DNA of 50,981 bases. It comes from Verrucomicrobiaceae bacterium. GTDB lineage: Bacteria > Verrucomicrobiota > Verrucomicrobiia > Verrucomicrobiales > Akkermansiaceae. The position numbers and the translations under genes were made by a program. The notes beneath the pieces are model-generated. The model was not told the origin of the DNA. It ran no database searches and saw nothing but the letters and a program-made list of their open reading frames with translations. This document shows, in pieces, positions 30,992-39,949 of this stretch. The stretch lies in NCBI GenBank assembly GCA_027485995.1, contig JAIXPW010000123.1, positions 1-50,981 on the forward strand. Direction: 5' to 3'. Position 1 is the first letter of the stretch. Each line of letters opens with the position of its first letter.

Positions 30992-31608
30992 TCCGGAGTG
31001 GAAATTTTCCGCAGGTGCTCGCAAAGCAGCGAGATCCGTTCGCCGGCGGAGTCGGTTTCCAGGATGCGCTGCCGCAGGTTCGGTTCATGGACGAACTGCT
31101 GGGCCACGATGTCGGTGAGCAGCGGCGGTTCATCTGCGCGATGCAGCAGGGTCATGACCGACTGCTTCACTTCATCGGGCAACTCGCGAATCGCATCCTC
31201 GACCGCGCCGCGCAGAGTGGCAATGGCCGCAGCCGCCTGGGACTCCGGTTCGAAGGTGGTGATGCGGGGTCTGATCGAAGCGAAGGGGTAGCCGTGATCC
31301 AGATGCCATTCGGTGAACTCGACGCGGATGACGCCATGCAGCAGCAGGCGTGAGGTGCCGTCCTCCTGTTCATGCGAGGCGCGGACGAGTCCAATGGTCC
31401 CGACGGGCGCGGCACAGTTGCCGGGGTTCTTCGTTTCCGGCTTCAGCAGGCGGGTCACGGCGAAGAAGCAACTGCCCTCGATGGCCTCCTCGAGCATCTT
31501 CCGGTAGCGGGGCTCGAAGATGTTCAGCGGCAGCCCGCCATGTGGAAACAGCGTGCAGTCCGGAAGCAGCATCACGCCGCAGGATTCGGGAATATGGAGG
31601 GCGGACAT
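30988..31608 (-). CDS. LON N-terminal-domain protein (stand-alone peptidase S16 substrate-binding domain)
   Basis: 206 residues. The protein matches the N-terminal domain of Lon without ATPase or protease: VMLLPDCTLFPHGGLPLNIF, EPRYRKMLEEAIEGSCFFAV, PVGTIGLVRASHEQEDGTSR LLLHGVIRVEFTEW, then a helical bundle. Such stand-alone proteins occur widely in bacteria; their role is not settled, though they may bind unfolded substrates. Cytoplasmic. Convergent with the LysR gene with a 4-base overlap of the 3' ends. Confidence 0.87.
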   Translation of the reverse strand: MSALHIPESCGVMLLPDCTLFPHGGLPLNIFEPRYRKMLEEAIEGSCFFAVTRLLKPETKNPGNCAAPVGTIGLVRASHEQEDGTSRLLLHGVIRVEFTEWHLDHGYPFASIRPRITTFEPESQAAAAIATLRGAVEDAIRELPDEVKQSVMTLLHRADEPPLLTDIVAQQFVHEPNLRQRILETDSAGERISLLCEHLRKISTPD

Positions 31609-31611
31609 GGC

Positions 31612-31700
31612 GGGAAGTTTTCAGTTTGAAGTGTTCAGTTTGAAGCGCAGATGCGGAGAACCGCAATGATTAGTCTTCCTGAAAACTGAAAACTTGAACC
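31612..31700. repeat. Vocabulary repeat tract upstream of the LON-domain gene
   Basis: GTTTTCAGTTTGAAGTGTTC AGTTTGAAG at 31618-31646 and CTGAAAACTGAAAACTTGAA at 31679-31699 form an imperfect inverted pair that could fold. It fills the gap between lpxA and the LON-domain gene. Confidence 0.7.
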
Positions 31701-31713
31701 TTGAAACCGGAGT

Positions 31714-32490
31714 TCATTGCGTCATCACGCCTTTGCGCGAGGGATTTTTCACCGAGTCGATGAGGCGGTGAACGGCTTCCGGCCATTCGCGCTGGGCGGC
31801 GAGTTCGAGGGCGTGGGGAATGGGATGGCCGGAGAAAAAAAGCAGCTTTGAGGCGGACTTGATCGCCTGTCGGACCTCGCTGTCGAAGCCATTTCGGCGC
31901 AGGCCGATGACATTGAGACCAGCGAGTTGGTTCTGTCCGTGGACCATGTGGTAGGGCGGGATGTCCTGGCTGATGGCGGCATTTCCCTGCGAAATGGCAA
32001 AATCGCCGATCTTGATGAACTGGTGGAAACCCGCACCGCCGCCGAGGAAGACGCGGTTGCCGAGGTGGATGTGGCCGGCGAGGAGGACGTTGTTGGCAAT
32101 GACGTTGTGATCGCCCATGTGAACGTCGTGCGCGAGGTGGACGCCGGTCATCAGGAAATTGCTTTCGCCGAGCGTGGTGAAGCCGCCGGTTTTCGAACCG
32201 CGATGGATGGTGACGTATTCCCGCAGCGTGTTCTTCGCGCCGATCCGAACGCCGGATTTCGTGGACGGATCAAACGACAAATCCTGCGGGTCGGCTCCCA
32301 CGATCGAGCCCCAGCCGATGTGGCTGCCTTCGCCAATCACCACATCTCCCGTGATCCAGGCATGACCGCCGATGGTGACGCCTTTTTCCAGGACCACCGG
32401 CCCCTCGATCACCGCGAACGGCCCCACCGTCACGTCCTCGGCAAGCGTGGCATCCGGAGAAATGAGAGCGGTGGGATGGAGGGTTGGCAT
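31714..32490 (-). CDS. lpxA: Acyl-ACP--UDP-N-acetylglucosamine O-acyltransferase
   Basis: 258 residues from the ATG at 32490; a TTG four codons upstream is possible but weaker. It carries out the first step of lipid A synthesis, in the cytoplasm as a trimer. The left-handed beta-helix hexapeptide repeats are clear (VTIGGHAWITGDVVIGEGSH, VRIGAKNTLREYVTIHRGSK). The catalytic His lies in GVHLAHDVHMGDHNVIANNV. The C-terminal helical part (YHMVHGQNQLAGLNVIGLRR NGFDSE) is typical. It implies that the organism makes lipopolysaccharide. lpxB, lpxD and fabZ are not adjacent. Confidence 0.95.
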   Translation of the reverse strand: MPTLHPTALISPDATLAEDVTVGPFAVIEGPVVLEKGVTIGGHAWITGDVVIGEGSHIGWGSIVGADPQDLSFDPSTKSGVRIGAKNTLREYVTIHRGSKTGGFTTLGESNFLMTGVHLAHDVHMGDHNVIANNVLLAGHIHLGNRVFLGGGAGFHQFIKIGDFAISQGNAAISQDIPPYHMVHGQNQLAGLNVIGLRRNGFDSEVRQAIKSASKLLFFSGHPIPHALELAAQREWPEAVHRLIDSVKNPSRKGVMTQ

Positions 32491-32570
32491 GGGCTGCGGC
32501 AATCCTCAGGGCGGGGAGACTCCGGATTCAAGAATCAAGATTCCAGACGGAAGAAAGTGCCAGACCCGCG

Positions 32571-33263
32571 TCAGCGATGGCCTTGCCGTGTCCAGATCAT
32601 TGCGTTGGTGAAGGCCAGGCCGAATCGTTGTCCGACCAGATCGTAGTCATAACCATAGCCATCAATCGATCCTCTCGCGAGTTCCCGGATGTGCTCAGAG
32701 GCCTGCTTGAACTGGCCGATCGCCATTTTGGGTGCGGCATGGGGAGGCTTGACCAACGACAAGCTGGCGACGCCTGCGTCGATGGCGTCCGCACACGCAA
32801 CAAGCTTTGCCTGAACGTCCGCAGGGATCGGAAAATTCCCGCGCTCGACTCCGCTGGCTTGTCGAGCGGACAGGTAGGCTGGTTCGGTCTTGTAGTAGTC
32901 CGTGCAAGCCTTCGCCAATGCATTGAAAATCGGCTGGTAGGCTGGATCCATTCCAGTATCGCGAAAAGCCATGCTCAACGAAGGCGTCTTCAGTTCAGCA
33001 CCTTCCGAAACACGTTCGGGGTCTGAGATGCCATTCACTACGGCAACAAATCCGGAGAACCGCTCATGGCCATAAGCCATCGAACCGATGGACCGGAGAT
33101 TTTGGCCACGCTCCACTCTAACAGTCCGAGTCGCAGGAGCAGGGACATCCTCAATCGCCACCACCGGAAGCGACGGCAGCGCGGCCTTGCTCTCAATGGC
33201 CGGCTTTCGATCACATCCGGCAAAGAGCAAGAAGCAGACAAGCATGACCAAACACCTGCGCAT
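32571..33263 (-). CDS. Lipoprotein with LysM-like domain
   Basis: 230 residues from the ATG at 33263 (an upstream TTG at 33287 is less likely). The N terminus is a lipoprotein signal: MRRCLVMLVCFLLFAGCDRK with lipobox FAGC. Residues ~45-95 (TVRVERGQNLRSIGSMAYGH, ERFSGFVAVVNGISDPERVS, EGAELKTPSL) fit the LysM pattern of glycan-binding domains, with the usual 'GxTLxxIA...' turn altered. The C-terminal ~110 residues are helical with no known family. A periplasmic or outer-membrane peptidoglycan-binding role is inferred. It stands 58 bases upstream of dnaB's stop codon, on the same strand. Confidence 0.68.
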   Translation of the reverse strand: MRRCLVMLVCFLLFAGCDRKPAIESKAALPSLPVVAIEDVPAPATRTVRVERGQNLRSIGSMAYGHERFSGFVAVVNGISDPERVSEGAELKTPSLSMAFRDTGMDPAYQPIFNALAKACTDYYKTEPAYLSARQASGVERGNFPIPADVQAKLVACADAIDAGVASLSLVKPPHAAPKMAIGQFKQASEHIRELARGSIDGYGYDYDLVGQRFGLAFTNAMIWTRQGHR

Positions 33264-33279
33264 GAGGAGCCATTTCTTA

Positions 33280-33318
33280 TCTTCCAACTGAAAACTTCAA
33301 ACTGAAAACTTGAACCTT
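33280..33318. repeat. Vocabulary repeat tract between dnaB and the lipoprotein gene
   Basis: Two near-perfect tandem units of AACTGAAAACTTCAAACTGA (33286-33312), the same word as in the 31612-31700 tract. dnaB ends directly after it. Confidence 0.65.
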
Positions 33319-33320
33319 CT

Positions 33321-34760
33321 TCAACCCGGCTCCTCCGCAGGCTGTCCGCTTTCGAAGCGCATGAGGTCGGCGATGAAGGTGAGCGGGATGTGGCCGGTTT
33401 CGCCGTTTCGGTTTTTCGCGAGGACGAGTTCGGCGCGACCTTCCTCGGCGGCCTTCGCCTCGGCATCCTCGGCGTAGTAGGCGGTTCGATACAGCAGTCC
33501 GACCATGTCGGCATCCTGCTCGATCGATCCGGACTCACGGAGGTCGGACATGCGCGGCACCCCGAGGCTTTTTCCGGTGCGGCTTTCCGGTCCGCGGTTG
33601 AGCTGGGCGAGGATGACGATCGGGATGCCGAGTTCCTTCGCGAGCCCCTTGATGCCGGCGGAGATTTCCGCGATTTCACGCTCACGGGAGTTTTCCGCCT
33701 GCTTGGTGCGGGACTTCATGAGCTGGAGGTAGTCGATCGCGATGAGCTGGATGTCCTCGTCGCGCTTCTTGCGGCGGGCCTTGGCTCGGAGTTCGTTGAT
33801 CGTGATGCCGGGCGTGTCGTCGATGAAGAGCTTGGCGGCAGAAACCTCGGTGACCGCGCGCTGGATCCGCTGGAGGTCGCCCTTGCTGGGAGTGTAGCCG
33901 CGGTTGAGCTGGCTCATGGCAAAGCGGGCCCGCGAGAACAGCAGACGCTGCACGATCTGGAACGAGCTCATTTCGCAGGAGAACACCATCGAGGGCTTTC
34001 CCTGATCGATGCAGATGTGCTCGACGATGTTCATCATGAACGAGGTCTTTCCCATCGAGGGACGTGCGGCGACGACGAACATTTCCCCCGGCTTCAGTCC
34101 ACTGCACATCTTGTCGAGCATCTCGTAGCCGGTGGTGATGCCCTGCTGGCCACGGTCGCCGGAAAGCATGGCCTCGAACTGCTCGATGACCTCGATGACC
34201 GACTGTTTCACCGTGGGAGCCTTGTTGGTTTCCGAGCCCTCGCGGATGCCGAGCACGCTGGCCTCGACCGAATCCAACAGCTCGTTGACCTCGTCCGGCG
34301 TGTCGTAGGCACGCGCGATGGCGGTGTTCGCGGTCTGGATGATCGAGCGTAGGACATGCTTGTCCTTCACCAGCTGAAGGTGGTGGCGGAAATGCCCGGC
34401 GGTGGGCGCGTAGGTGTAAAGATCGGTGACCGCCGAAGGCCCGCCGACGTGATCGAGCAGGCCGCGGTCGAGGAGCTTCTGGACGAGCGAGACGAGCTCG
34501 ATTTCCTGGCCCGCTTCGTAAAGCTCGACGAGGAAGGCGAAGAGGGTTGCGTGGGCGGGCAGGTAGAAATGGTCCTTGGTCAGCTTCTCCTCGATCGCCA
34601 CGCCGATGTACTCCTGGGAGTCCTGAAGCATCGAACTGAGGATGCTTTTCTCAGGTCCGACCGCGTGCGGCAGGGTGCGCATCACGTCATCCGCGGACAC
34701 GACGGCGGACTGGAGGGAAGGGGCGGACGAAGAGGGGAACTTGGAAATTTCAGCAGGCAT
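33321..34760 (-). CDS. dnaB: Replicative DNA helicase DnaB
   Basis: 479 residues from the ATG at 34760 (MPAEISKFPSSSAPSLQSAV). The frame is open to 35081, but that part overlaps the aminotransferase gene and is low in family likeness. The N-terminal domain starts near residue 33 (AVGPEKSILSSMLQDSQEYI). The RecA-like motor follows: Walker A RPSMGKT at 233-239, then SMVFSCEMSSFQIVQRLLFS, IAIDYLQLM (Walker B), ILAQLNRGPE and the conserved SGSIEQDADMVGLLYR. It is the hexameric helicase that unwinds DNA at the fork. No rplI or other replication gene is adjacent. The 115-base gap to the divergent aminotransferase gene should contain both promoters. Confidence 0.95.
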   Translation of the reverse strand: MPAEISKFPSSSAPSLQSAVVSADDVMRTLPHAVGPEKSILSSMLQDSQEYIGVAIEEKLTKDHFYLPAHATLFAFLVELYEAGQEIELVSLVQKLLDRGLLDHVGGPSAVTDLYTYAPTAGHFRHHLQLVKDKHVLRSIIQTANTAIARAYDTPDEVNELLDSVEASVLGIREGSETNKAPTVKQSVIEVIEQFEAMLSGDRGQQGITTGYEMLDKMCSGLKPGEMFVVAARPSMGKTSFMMNIVEHICIDQGKPSMVFSCEMSSFQIVQRLLFSRARFAMSQLNRGYTPSKGDLQRIQRAVTEVSAAKLFIDDTPGITINELRAKARRKKRDEDIQLIAIDYLQLMKSRTKQAENSREREIAEISAGIKGLAKELGIPIVILAQLNRGPESRTGKSLGVPRMSDLRESGSIEQDADMVGLLYRTAYYAEDAEAKAAEEGRAELVLAKNRNGETGHIPLTFIADLMRFESGQPAEEPG

Positions 34761-34875
34761 CGCGGGGGGAGAAACGTGGCAGATCGGAGGTCCGGCGGTC
34801 AATGATGGCAACCGGTGAATAACGCTGTGAACAACTCTCGCCGGGACGATTCCTTTGCGCTCTATTGGAATCATC

Positions 34876-36012
34876 ATGGACCCCTCCCCTGCTCTCAACC
34901 GCCGCCAATGGCTGCAAGCCACAGGTGCCCTCGTCGCCGGATGGAGCCTGCCCGGAGCGGCGCGTGCTTCGACGGACCGCCCCTCCGAGCCGACCGGACC
35001 GCTGCGACTCGGCTTGAATGAGAATCCCTTTGGCCCTGCCCCTTCCGCCATCGCGGCGATGCAGGCACAGCTGGCAGTCACGCATCGCTACCCTTCGAAT
35101 TTCACCAACGAACTGGTTCAAGCGATCGCGAAGAAGGAAGGCGTCAAGGAAGACCAGGTGCTGCTGGGCGTGGGCTCCGGAGAGATCCTCCAGGCCGTGG
35201 GCCGCTGGCTCGGCCCCTTCAAGCCCGAAATCATCACCGCAACTCCCGGCTACATGCAGCTCATCGACGTCGCCCAGCGAGCCGGAGCAAGGATCATTTC
35301 CGTGCCGGTGAACGATCGCCTGGAACACGACCTCCCGGCAATGGCGGCAAAGATCAGCGCCGACACGAAACTCATCTATATCTGCAATCCCAACAACCCG
35401 ACCGGAACCCTGATTCCTCCGGCTGAACTCAAAGCTTTTGTGCGCGAGGTTTCCTCAGGCAGCAAGATGTCGAAAACCACCACGGTCCTGATCGACGAGG
35501 CCTACCTCGAATGCTCGGACGACTTCCAGGCCAACACGATGGTCGATCTCGTGCGCGAGGGCTTGGACGTGATCGTCACCCGCACCTTTTCCAAGATCCA
35601 CGGACTCGCCGGCCAGCGCATCGGTTATGCCATCACGCATCCCGCCGCAGCCGAGCGAATGCGTTCCTTCATGACCGGCACCATGGCGATGAACCTCTTG
35701 GGCGTTGTGGCGGCAAGAGCCAGTCTGGAGGATCGCGCCCACGTCGAAAACACCCGCATCAAGATCAAGGCCGGCCGGGACCAACTCACCAGCCTGTTGA
35801 CCACCCTCAACCGCCGTTTCGCGAAGCCGCAGGGCAACTTCGTCTTCTTCCACACCGGCATGCCGATCGCCGATTTCCAGCAACGGATGCGCGAGGAAGG
35901 CATCCTCGTCGCCCGGCCCTTCCCTCCCCTGCTCGACTGGTGCCGGATCACGATCGGACTGCCCGAGGAAATGGAGCGGGCCCACCAGGCGCTCCGCAAG
36001 ATCCTGGGTTGA
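34876..36012 (+). CDS. Tat-signal PLP-dependent aminotransferase (class I/II, HisC-like)
   Basis: 378 residues from the ATG at 34876. The N terminus carries a twin-arginine signal (ALNRRQWLQATGALVAGWSL, then PGAARAST), unusual for this normally cytoplasmic enzyme class. The fold type I aminotransferase body is clear: RLGLNENPFGPAPSAI, VGSGEILQAVGRWLGPFKPE, YICNPNNPTGTLIPPAELKA, VLIDEAYLE, and the PLP lysine in RTFSKIHGLAGQRIGYAITH, all close to histidinol-phosphate aminotransferase. It is not in a his operon. It would act folded with its cofactor in the periplasm; the substrate is unknown. Confidence 0.88.
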   Translation: MDPSPALNRRQWLQATGALVAGWSLPGAARASTDRPSEPTGPLRLGLNENPFGPAPSAIAAMQAQLAVTHRYPSNFTNELVQAIAKKEGVKEDQVLLGVGSGEILQAVGRWLGPFKPEIITATPGYMQLIDVAQRAGARIISVPVNDRLEHDLPAMAAKISADTKLIYICNPNNPTGTLIPPAELKAFVREVSSGSKMSKTTTVLIDEAYLECSDDFQANTMVDLVREGLDVIVTRTFSKIHGLAGQRIGYAITHPAAAERMRSFMTGTMAMNLLGVVAARASLEDRAHVENTRIKIKAGRDQLTSLLTTLNRRFAKPQGNFVFFHTGMPIADFQQRMREEGILVARPFPPLLDWCRITIGLPEEMERAHQALRKILG

Positions 36013-36052
36013 TCGCTTGATCGATTCCGTATTCCTACTAGATCTCACGTAG

Positions 36053-36946
36053 ATGAAGCCATCTCTAACAGCCTGCCTGATGATCCTGGGCGTCCTCGCC
36101 AGCGATGCTGCCGATGAGCCCAATCCGGCGAAACTGCCGCAGCTCGAATCCGACGCGATCAACGAGGCCAGCGGACTCACCGTTTCACCGACCAACGATG
36201 GACTCCTCTGGGCCCTCAATGACAGCGGCGGCAGCACCGACCTCCACCTCATCGGCCCCCGTGGCGAGGATCGGGGAAAGATCAAGCTCGAGGGAGCCAC
36301 CAACCGCGATTGGGAGGATCTGGCCTCGTTCACGCTCAATGGAAGCCATTATCTTCTCATCGCCGACACAGGAGACAACCAGGCAAAGCACGAAACCTCC
36401 GGCCTGCTGATCCTGCGCGAGCCGAACTTGCCCGAACCCGGAAAAAAGCTCGCTGGCAGCACCAAGCTGGAACGCACGATCGAGTTCCGTTTCGAAGGCG
36501 GACCGGTGGACTGCGAGTCGGTCGCGGTCGATGCCATCAGCGGAAAAATCCTCCTGCTTGGCAAACGGATGGACCCGCCCGTCCTCTACGAACTGCCGCT
36601 GAAGCCCGCCGCCGGTGGCATTCAGACGGCGCGAAAGATCGGCACCACCAATGTCGAGAGCCCCAGCGGTCTGTCGTTGCGCTTTGCCAATCAACCCACC
36701 GGACTCGCCCTCAGCCGGGATTCGCGGATGGCGGCGGTGGTCACCTACTATGGCGCCTTTGTGTTTCCCCGCGCAAAGCAGGAAAGCTGGGCAGAGGCCT
36801 TCGCCAGAAAGCCGGTCCCGCTCGGTGCCCACGGACTGCCACAGGCGGAGTCGATCGCCTTTTCTGCGAAGGGCGATGCGGTTCACGTCGTTTCGGAAGG
36901 CCGCCACTCGATGATCCGCAGCCTGCCAGTGAAGGTCGGAAAGTGA
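36053..36946 (+). CDS. Secreted beta-propeller-like protein
   Basis: 297 residues with a signal peptide (MKPSLTACLMILGVLASDAA). The mature part has repeating beta-blade patterns: INEASGLTVSPTNDGLLWAL, NDSGGSTDLHLIGPRGEDRG, YLLIADTGDNQAKHETSGLL, CESVAVDAISGKILLLGKRM. This resembles the SdiA-regulated/esterase-phytase-like propeller proteins (EASGL...LWALNDSG...LIADTGDN), which are often calcium-binding and extracellular. No catalytic motif can be assigned. It follows the aminotransferase by 40 bases and may be read with it. The TCTAACAG octamer lies at codons 4-5. Confidence 0.65.
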   Translation: MKPSLTACLMILGVLASDAADEPNPAKLPQLESDAINEASGLTVSPTNDGLLWALNDSGGSTDLHLIGPRGEDRGKIKLEGATNRDWEDLASFTLNGSHYLLIADTGDNQAKHETSGLLILREPNLPEPGKKLAGSTKLERTIEFRFEGGPVDCESVAVDAISGKILLLGKRMDPPVLYELPLKPAAGGIQTARKIGTTNVESPSGLSLRFANQPTGLALSRDSRMAAVVTYYGAFVFPRAKQESWAEAFARKPVPLGAHGLPQAESIAFSAKGDAVHVVSEGRHSMIRSLPVKVGK

Positions 36947-37024
36947 ATCCACACATCCGGCAGCCATTCTATCGACAAGCGCGCGATTGCTGACCAATCT
37001 GCCCGTGTCATTGCCCGCTTCGTC

Positions 37025-38071
37025 ATGAAACTCCACGTCTTCCGATTCGTTTTCCTTGCCCTTGTCCTCATCACCGCAGCCCGGGCAGCGGAGCTGAAAT
37101 CCGGAAGCGAGGCCCCGAAGGTCCGGGTTGCCAGTTGGGCGCAGGGCGAGGGAGTGAAGGAGTTCGAAGGCGACAAGGTCTATATCATCGAGTTCTGGGC
37201 CACCTGGTGCGGCCCCTGCGTGGCCGCCATTCCACACCTCAACGAGACGTATAAGAAACACAAGTCGAAGGGTCTGGTGGTCGTCGGCATGAACCTCGGC
37301 GAGGACGCCGCCACGGTCGCGAAGTTCGTGAAGGGCATGGCCGGAAAGATGACCTACAACGTCGGGGTCGATGAGAAGACCGATGGCGGATGGATGGCCA
37401 AGCACTGGCTGACCGCCGCCGGAGAGAACGGCATCCCCTGTGCCTTTGTCGTCAACAAGAAGGGCCGCATCGCCTACATCGGCCACCCGATGGAGCTGAA
37501 GGAGTCCCTTCTCGAAAGCCTGCTTAACGAGCCCTCGACCAAGTCCGGCGGCACCCCTCAGACGGCTCCGTCGGAGACCGCCCCGAGTGCGAAGGCCGGC
37601 GAGCTTGCCAGCCGCGCGCAGTCCGAGATCCGCGCGGGCAAGCTCGATGCGGCGGAGTCCACGATCGGCCAGCTCAGCGAGGAACTCCCTCCGGCCCTCG
37701 GCTACCTTTGCGGACTGCTGGAACTCGACCTGCTGCTTGCCAGGAAACAGCCGGACGATGCGATTGAACTCTCCAAACTGCTCGGCGAGGATCACGGCAA
37801 GAATCCCGCCGTGCTCGCCTCCATTGCCGCCCATCTGGTGGCTCCCGAGGCAGCCTCCGCCGCCCTCCAGGCTGCTGCTGAAAGGATCGCCACGCCGCTT
37901 GCCGAAACCTCCGGAGACGCCCAGGGGTCCGCTCTTTCCACGCTGGCCCGCATCGCTTTTCTCAAAGGCGACAAGGCCCGCGCCCTGGAACTCCAGACGA
38001 AAGCCGTGCCCCACGTTCCGAAATCCGAAACCGCCGCCGCGAAGGCCGTGCTCGAATCCTATGGGAAGTGA
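37025..38071 (+). CDS. Secreted thioredoxin-like protein (TlpA/ResA type) with C-terminal helical repeats
   Basis: 348 residues. Signal peptide MKLHVFRFVFLALVLITAARA. Residues ~26-160 are a thioredoxin fold of the TlpA/ResA kind: YIIEFWATWCGPCVAAIPHL with the redox pair WCGPC at 61-65, and GIPCAFVVNKKGRIAYIGHP with the cis-Pro loop. A Ser/Thr/Pro linker (PQTAPSETAPSAKA) leads to a C-terminal TPR-like helical region (ELASRAQSEIRAGKLDAAES, ALSTLARIAFLKGDKARALE). It probably reduces disulfides in periplasmic proteins. It ends 45 bases before the Bat-like operon and might be co-transcribed with it. Confidence 0.87.
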   Translation: MKLHVFRFVFLALVLITAARAAELKSGSEAPKVRVASWAQGEGVKEFEGDKVYIIEFWATWCGPCVAAIPHLNETYKKHKSKGLVVVGMNLGEDAATVAKFVKGMAGKMTYNVGVDEKTDGGWMAKHWLTAAGENGIPCAFVVNKKGRIAYIGHPMELKESLLESLLNEPSTKSGGTPQTAPSETAPSAKAGELASRAQSEIRAGKLDAAESTIGQLSEELPPALGYLCGLLELDLLLARKQPDDAIELSKLLGEDHGKNPAVLASIAAHLVAPEAASAALQAAAERIATPLAETSGDAQGSALSTLARIAFLKGDKARALELQTKAVPHVPKSETAAAKAVLESYGK

Positions 38072-38116
38072 CACTCGCCTTCCGCTTTTCACCCAGCTTC
38101 ATCGCCCCTCATTTCC

Positions 38117-39088
38117 ATGACTGATACCCGAACTCATTTTGTCCAGGCCGTGCGCGATCGTGTCGGCGAGGTTGTCGTCGGCCAGGACGTCGTCGTCGAA
38201 CGCATGATGATCGCCCTGCTGACCGGCGGCCACCTGCTGCTGTTGGGCGTGCCCGGCACGGCGAAGACCCTGCTCGTGAACTCGGTGGCAAAGGCGGTGG
38301 ACCTCCAGTTCAGCCGGGTCCAGTTCACCATCGACATGCTGCCGTCCGACATCATCGGATCGGAGCTGCTCGATCAGGCGACTGGAAAATTCCGCACCCA
38401 CCAGGGCCCGGTGTTCACCAACCTGCTGCTGGCGGATGAGATCAACCGCGCCGCGCCGAAGGTGCAGAGCGCGCTGCTGGAGGCGATGCAGGAACGCAAG
38501 GTCACCATCGGCAACGCCACCTATCCGCTGCCGATGCCTTTCCTGGTGATCGCCACGCAGAACCCGATCGAACAGGCCGGCACCTTCGAACTTCCGGAAG
38601 CGCAGCTCGACCGCTTCATGCTCTGCCACCGCATCAGCTACCCGACCGCCGAGCAGGAGGAGGAGGTGCTACGCCGCCAGCTCAAGATGGGGCTGAAGCG
38701 CGTGGAAGGCGGCGCGATGCCGAAGACCGCCTTCGACATGATCGGCGGCGAGCCGGTCTGCAAGCTGGAGGATCTCGTCGCCGCGATGGCCGACGTCCAG
38801 GCGGTGCATGTCAGCGAGGTGTTCATGAAGCACTGTGTGGAGCTCATCCGCCTGACCCGCACCCATCCCGCGATCGAGATGGGCTGCTCGCCGCGCGCCG
38901 GGCTTTCAATCGTCCAGGCCGCGCGGGCCCGGGCTTTCGTGAACGAGCGCGACTACGTGGTGCCGGAGGATCTTTTCCAACTCGCCGAAGACGTGGTGCT
39001 GCACCGCATCCGGCTCAGCTACGAGGCACTCGCGGAAGGCAGGAAGCCGGAGCAGGTGCTTGAGGAACTGCTCCAGCAACTCGGTTGA
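38117..39088 (+). CDS. MoxR-family AAA ATPase, first gene of the Bat-like operon
   Basis: 323 residues. Walker A GVPGTAKT, the pore-loop region LPSDIIGSELLDQATGKFRT HQGPVFTNLLLADEINRAAP with Walker B LLADEINR, and sensor 1 VIATQNPIEQAGTFELPEAQ mark the MoxR group. These ATPases act as chaperones for metal or von Willebrand domain protein complexes and are regularly encoded beside DUF58 and vWA genes, as here. Only six bases separate its stop from the next ATG. Cytoplasmic. Confidence 0.95.
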   Translation: MTDTRTHFVQAVRDRVGEVVVGQDVVVERMMIALLTGGHLLLLGVPGTAKTLLVNSVAKAVDLQFSRVQFTIDMLPSDIIGSELLDQATGKFRTHQGPVFTNLLLADEINRAAPKVQSALLEAMQERKVTIGNATYPLPMPFLVIATQNPIEQAGTFELPEAQLDRFMLCHRISYPTAEQEEEVLRRQLKMGLKRVEGGAMPKTAFDMIGGEPVCKLEDLVAAMADVQAVHVSEVFMKHCVELIRLTRTHPAIEMGCSPRAGLSIVQAARARAFVNERDYVVPEDLFQLAEDVVLHRIRLSYEALAEGRKPEQVLEELLQQLG

Positions 39089-39094
39089 TCCGCG

Positions 39095-39949
39095 ATGAAC
39101 GATCACGGCACCCTCCATCACGACCCGCTGGATGCGCGGCAGTTCGAGATCGCGATCAAGCGGCTCGCCAACGCGCTGACCTATGGCCAGGAAAGCTCGC
39201 CTTTCCTCGGCTCGGGCATGGAGTATGTCCAGTCGCGCCTCTATCAGCCCGGCGATCCGGTGAAATTCATCGACTGGCGCATCACCGGCCGCACCGGTCG
39301 TTTCCACGTGAAGGAGTATGAGGCTCCGAAACAGATGCCGGTTTACCTGCTGGTCGATAGCTCGGCCTCGATGACCGTCAGCTCGCAGATGCTGAGCAAG
39401 TATGCCTGGGCCGTGCAGATCGCCGGTGGCATCGCGTTGGCGGCCGTGGAGCACATGAACCCGGTGGGACTGATGACCGTGGGCGATCGCAGCCTGCATC
39501 ACACGCCGGCCCTTTCACGCGGCACGATCCTGCAGTGGCTCCACCAACTGCGCCGCTATCATTTCACTGAAGGCACCACGCTCGGCAGGCGGGTGCGCGA
39601 GCTCATCCCGCGTGTCGAGCACCGCTGCCTGTTCATCGTGATCAGCGACCTGCACGACCCCGATGCCGTTCCGGCGATCAAGCTGATGGCCCAGGACCAC
39701 GATTGCGCCGTGCTGCACCTCGAAGATCCGGCGGAGCGCGGTGGCCTGAAGGCCGGCATCCTGCGCGGCGTCGAGGCGGAGTCCGGAGAGGAGTTTGTCG
39801 CAGGAGGCCGCACCCGCTTCATCCTCGGCGAGGATGCCCGCTCGCTGGCCCGCGCCGGGGTGGACTACCTGAAGCTGCCCACCGACGAGCCGATCCTTGC
39901 GAAACTGCGCCATTTCCTGAAGAACCGCAACTCGAGGAGGAACGCATGA
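39095..39949 (+). CDS. DUF58 protein (vWA-like, Bat operon)
   Basis: 284 residues. The DUF58 signature YQPGDPVKFIDWRITGRTGR FHVKEYE is followed by the MIDAS-like LVDSSASMTVSS (D-x-S-x-S) of a vWA-type metal site. The N-terminal membrane segments of longer DUF58 proteins are missing, so this is the short soluble form. Stop and next start overlap as ATGA (39946-39949). It is normally the substrate or partner of the MoxR ATPase encoded directly before it. Confidence 0.93.
   Translation: MNDHGTLHHDPLDARQFEIAIKRLANALTYGQESSPFLGSGMEYVQSRLYQPGDPVKFIDWRITGRTGRFHVKEYEAPKQMPVYLLVDSSASMTVSSQMLSKYAWAVQIAGGIALAAVEHMNPVGLMTVGDRSLHHTPALSRGTILQWLHQLRRYHFTEGTTLGRRVRELIPRVEHRCLFIVISDLHDPDAVPAIKLMAQDHDCAVLHLEDPAERGGLKAGILRGVEAESGEEFVAGGRTRFILGEDARSLARAGVDYLKLPTDEPILAKLRHFLKNRNSRRNA

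Noticed and set aside
36185..38092. 635-residue minus-strand frame
   Set aside because: It is antisense to the propeller-like and thioredoxin genes, low in hydrophobic pattern and rich in Gly/Glu, as expected of a GC-rich shadow frame.
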